This document shows positions 61,774 through 64,000 of a stretch of 64,000 nt of DNA, in pieces. The stretch covers positions 8,690 to 72,689 of the forward strand of contig CAJTTC010000009.1 in assembly GCA_910579295.1 (NCBI GenBank). Direction: 5' to 3'. Within the stretch, counting starts at the first letter, position 1. Every line of letters starts with the position of its first letter. A model generated the notes under the pieces. The model did not search any database. It saw only the letters and a list, made by a program, of their open reading frames with translations, and was not told the DNA's origin. Position numbers and translations under genes: made by a program. The stretch is from an uncultured Christensenella sp. (GTDB taxonomy: Bacteria > Bacillota_A > Clostridia > Christensenellales > Borkfalkiaceae).

Positions 61774-63210
61774 ATGACAGATAACAGCGTATACGTCAAC
61801 CCTTTGATTACCCGCTATGCAAGTAAGGAAATGGCTCAGGCTTTTTCCGACGATAAGCGTTTTAAGCTTTGGAGAAAGCTTTGGATTGCTCTCGCCGAGT
61901 CCGAAATGGAGCTTGGGCTCAACATAACGCAAGGGCAGATTGACGAGATGAAGAAGTATGCCGAAGAAATTAACTACGAGCTTGCGGAGAAGTACGAGAG
62001 AGAGGTAAGGCACGACGTTATGGCGCACGTAAAGGCGTTCGGCGCGTTGGCGCAGTCGGCAATGCCTATAATTCACCTCGGCGCGACGAGCTGTTTCGTA
62101 GACTGCAATTCAGAGCTCATAATAATGTCCGACGCAATTGCGATTATCAAGAAGAAGCTTGTAAACGTAATGGATAAGTTGAAGAGCTTCGCGCTTAAAT
62201 ACAAGGACGTTCCTGCGCTCGGGTTTACTCATCTTCAACCCGCTCAGCTTACGACGGTTGGCAAGCGTGCAACACTTTGGTTGCAGGATTTGGAAATGGA
62301 CTACAACAATCTTGTCAACCTTGAAAATTGCTTCAAGCTTAGAGGCGTTAAGGGTACGACGGGTACTCAGGCGAGCTTTATGGAGCTGTTCAACGGCGAC
62401 GAAGCCAAGATAAAGGAGCTTGAAAAGAGGGTTGTAAATAAGCTCGGTTACGATAAAGTTTACGGCGTTACGGGGCAGACGTATCCCAGGAAATTCGACT
62501 ATAACGTGCTGTGCGTATTGTCGCAGATTGCCCAGAGTGCATACAAATTCTCCAACGATATAAGAATTTTACAGAATATGAAGGAGATAGAAGAGCCGTT
62601 TGAAAAGTCTCAGATAGGTTCTTCGGCAATGGCTTACAAGCGCAACCCTATGCGCAGTGAGAGAATGGGCTCGCTTGCAAGGTACGTAGTTTCTCTGCCT
62701 ATGAATACGGCAATTACGGCAAGCACGCAGTGGTTTGAAAGAACGCTTGACGACTCGGCAAACCGCAGAATAGTCATCGCGCAGGCATTCCTTGCGCTTG
62801 ACGGCGTGCTCAATATCTATATGAACGTCAGCGAAAATCTTGTCGTCTACGATAAGGTTATAGCAAAGCACATAGCCGCAGAACTTCCCTTTATGGCTAC
62901 CGAAAACATTATGATGGAGTGCGTTAAGGCGGGAGGAAACAGGCAGGAGCTTCACGAGAGAATAAGAGTTCTTTCTATGGAGGCGGGCAAAAACGTCAAG
63001 GTGAACGGGCTTGATAATAATCTTATCGACCTTATAAAGGCAGATAAAATGTTTGCTCCCGTGCACGATAAGTTGGACGACATACTTGACGCCAAGAAAT
63101 TTATCGGTCGCGCGCCTTCGCAGACGGTTGAATTTATTCAGAACGAGATCGACCCCATATTGAACGCCAACCGCGGCGATTTGGGTTTGAAGGGCGACGT
63201 TAAGGTTTAA
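61774..63210 (+). CDS. purB: Adenylosuccinate lyase PurB
   Basis: Purine synthesis enzyme that releases fumarate from SAICAR and adenylosuccinate. The product of 478 residues has the fumarase/ASL signature GSSAMAYKRNPMRSE. Further motifs are HLGATSCFVDCNS, THLQPAQLTTVGKRA, and the NTAITASTQWFERTLDDSANRR segment (first part). argininosuccinate lyase has a similar fold, but the signature and sequence style are those of PurB. The ATG is preceded by a GGAG ribosome site. The final base is shared with the NUDIX gene. Confidence 0.96.
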   Translation: MTDNSVYVNPLITRYASKEMAQAFSDDKRFKLWRKLWIALAESEMELGLNITQGQIDEMKKYAEEINYELAEKYEREVRHDVMAHVKAFGALAQSAMPIIHLGATSCFVDCNSELIIMSDAIAIIKKKLVNVMDKLKSFALKYKDVPALGFTHLQPAQLTTVGKRATLWLQDLEMDYNNLVNLENCFKLRGVKGTTGTQASFMELFNGDEAKIKELEKRVVNKLGYDKVYGVTGQTYPRKFDYNVLCVLSQIAQSAYKFSNDIRILQNMKEIEEPFEKSQIGSSAMAYKRNPMRSERMGSLARYVVSLPMNTAITASTQWFERTLDDSANRRIVIAQAFLALDGVLNIYMNVSENLVVYDKVIAKHIAAELPFMATENIMMECVKAGGNRQELHERIRVLSMEAGKNVKVNGLDNNLIDLIKADKMFAPVHDKLDDILDAKKFIGRAPSQTVEFIQNEIDPILNANRGDLGLKGDVKV

Positions 63211-63668
63211 TGAGCAGCTATTATTTAACTCCGTCGGCTGTGATTTTAATGCTTATGCGCGAGAGGAACGGCGAGACTGAGGTGCTTTTACAGCGCAGGA
63301 AAAACACAGGGTTTGCCGACGGACTGTGGGATTTTTCGTGTTCGGGCAAGGTGGAAGAGGGCGAAACTATGACCCGTGCCGCCGTGCGCGAGGCGAAAGA
63401 AGAGCTTGGAATAAGTTTATCTTCGGATAAAGTGCAGTTTGCGGTGTTAATTCACAAGTGCGACAAGCCCTTTAACCTAATTTATTATAATGCCTATTTT
63501 ATCTGTCGTCATTTCGCGGGTATTCCGTGCGTTGCCGAACCTGAAAAATGCTCGGAGATAAAATGGTTTGATATTGATAATCTGCCCGACGATTTAATGG
63601 ACGACCGCAAACAGGCATTGACGGCTTATCGGAACGGCGAACACTATGTTGAATACGGGTGGAAGTAA
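63210..63668 (+). CDS. NUDIX hydrolase
   Basis: A 152-residue nucleoside-diphosphate-type hydrolase. The NUDIX box reads GKVEEGETMTRAAVREAKEE, followed by LGI, matching Gx5Ex7REUxEExGU. The substrate is not predictable from sequence; many such proteins act on oxidised nucleotides. The start overlaps the purB stop by one base. Confidence 0.9.
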   Translation: MSSYYLTPSAVILMLMRERNGETEVLLQRRKNTGFADGLWDFSCSGKVEEGETMTRAAVREAKEELGISLSSDKVQFAVLIHKCDKPFNLIYYNAYFICRHFAGIPCVAEPEKCSEIKWFDIDNLPDDLMDDRKQALTAYRNGEHYVEYGWK

Positions 63669-63700
63669 AAATTTTTTGCGAGAGATTTCCGCAGTAAATG

Positions 63701-64000
63701 AACACGCAACAGACGGTTTTGGTGGGAAACGTTGTTCTGCCATTAAGCGTCAGCTCTAAATATAAGAAACTCCCGCACCTTAAAAGCGCGGAAGTTCTGG
63801 CAGGGGAGACGCGACTCGAACAAACAACAGACGGTTTTGGTGGGAAACGTTGTTCTGCCATTAAGCGTCAGCTCTTAATATAAAAACTCCCGCACGGTAA
63901 AAGTGCGGAAGCTTTGGCAGGGGAGACGCGACTCGAACACGCAACAGACGGTTTTGGTGGGAAACGTCGCTCTGCTATTAAGCGTCAGCTCTTAATATAA
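63701..64000 (-). repeat. Tandem array of about 118-bp tRNA-like units with terminators (cut by the window end)
   Basis: Copies begin at 63701, 63819 and 63936 (period 118 and 117), the last one truncated. On the minus strand each unit holds a D-arm-like GCTTAATGGCAGAAC, a T-arm-like GTTCGAGTC (missing or cut in the leftmost copy), then CTCCCCTGCCA, which resembles a tRNA 3' end with encoded CCA. A stem of 11 bp (for example AACTTCCGCGC with GTGCGGGAGTT) and a T-rich tail follow, as in an intrinsic terminator. No matching 5' acceptor strand (AGGGGAG) is present in the unit, so these are tRNA-derived repeats or pseudogenes rather than functional tRNAs. No protein gene is supported between 63669 and 64000. 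Confidence 0.65.

Noticed and set aside
61774..63210. Possible argininosuccinate lyase to complete the arginine operon
   Set aside because: The signature GSSAMAYKRNPMRSE and overall sequence are those of adenylosuccinate lyase.
63698..63883. 61-codon plus-strand frame in the terminal repeats
   Set aside because: Its sequence is the translation of the tRNA-like repeat read on the opposite strand; such peptides are known artefacts.
63819..63940. A functional tRNA gene on the minus strand
   Set aside because: No 5' acceptor strand pairs with CTCCCCT and the anticodon and D stems do not fold properly.

Overview
The window is a contiguous bacterial chromosome segment. Gene density is very high, spacing is tight, and stop and start codons often overlap. 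Gene content and order point to a Firmicutes of the Clostridia type: an rsmH-ftsL-ftsI-murE-mraY-murD-ftsW-murA-ftsQ-ftsA-ftsZ cell-wall and division cluster, ftsK-rimO-pgsA-cinA-recA-rny, miaB-mutS-mutL-miaA plus a methionine gamma-lyase-like gene, acyl-ACP thioesterase, and a flavodoxin-ferredoxin protein. MurE carries the DNPR signature of meso-diaminopimelate addition, so a DAP-type wall is expected. The usual spoIIGA-sigE-sigG genes do not follow ftsZ, which hints at a non-sporulating lineage. Genus-level assignment is not possible from the sequence alone.

Layout. 2-15313: division and peptidoglycan genes, ending in ftsZ and murC. murF and murG are missing from their usual slots. Between ftsQ and ftsA sits a foreign-looking insert of about 1.18 kb, flanked by a 16-bp direct repeat and carrying three small unknown genes. 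15496-16524: stand-alone ilvC. 16641-27822: ftsK, rimO, pgsA, a CinA-like gene, recA, nadE and rny. 27952-29835 (minus): a PadR-type DNA-binding domain joined through a Gln-rich linker to four membrane helices. 30011-31370: acyl-ACP thioesterase and a YgjP-like metallopeptidase. 31579-43124: an arginine operon argG-argC-argJ-argB-argD-argF-carA-carB in which carB is fused in frame to a dapF-like domain. 43124-45408: NifS-like cysteine desulfurase and ThiI, for tRNA 4-thiouridine. 45443-47662 (minus): class A penicillin-binding protein. 47741-55774: miaB, mutS, mutL, miaA and a PLP enzyme. 55782-58255: a small accessory set (GNAT, alpha/beta hydrolase, flavodoxin-ferredoxin, DUF3795). 58365-60315 (minus): groES-groEL. 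60460-63668: dCMP deaminase, cyclophilin, a small membrane protein, purB and a NUDIX hydrolase. 63701-64000: a tandem array of about 118-bp tRNA-like units that runs off the window.

The most unusual items are: (1) the CarB-DapF fusion, whose DapF part has alanine where the first catalytic cysteine should be; (2) the insert at the ftsQ terminator; (3) a divergent FtsA that lacks the usual nucleotide-binding glycines and the membrane-targeting tail; (4) the membrane-anchored PadR regulator; and (5) the tRNA-like tandem array. All calls come from reading motifs, gene order and DNA signals directly; no database search was run.
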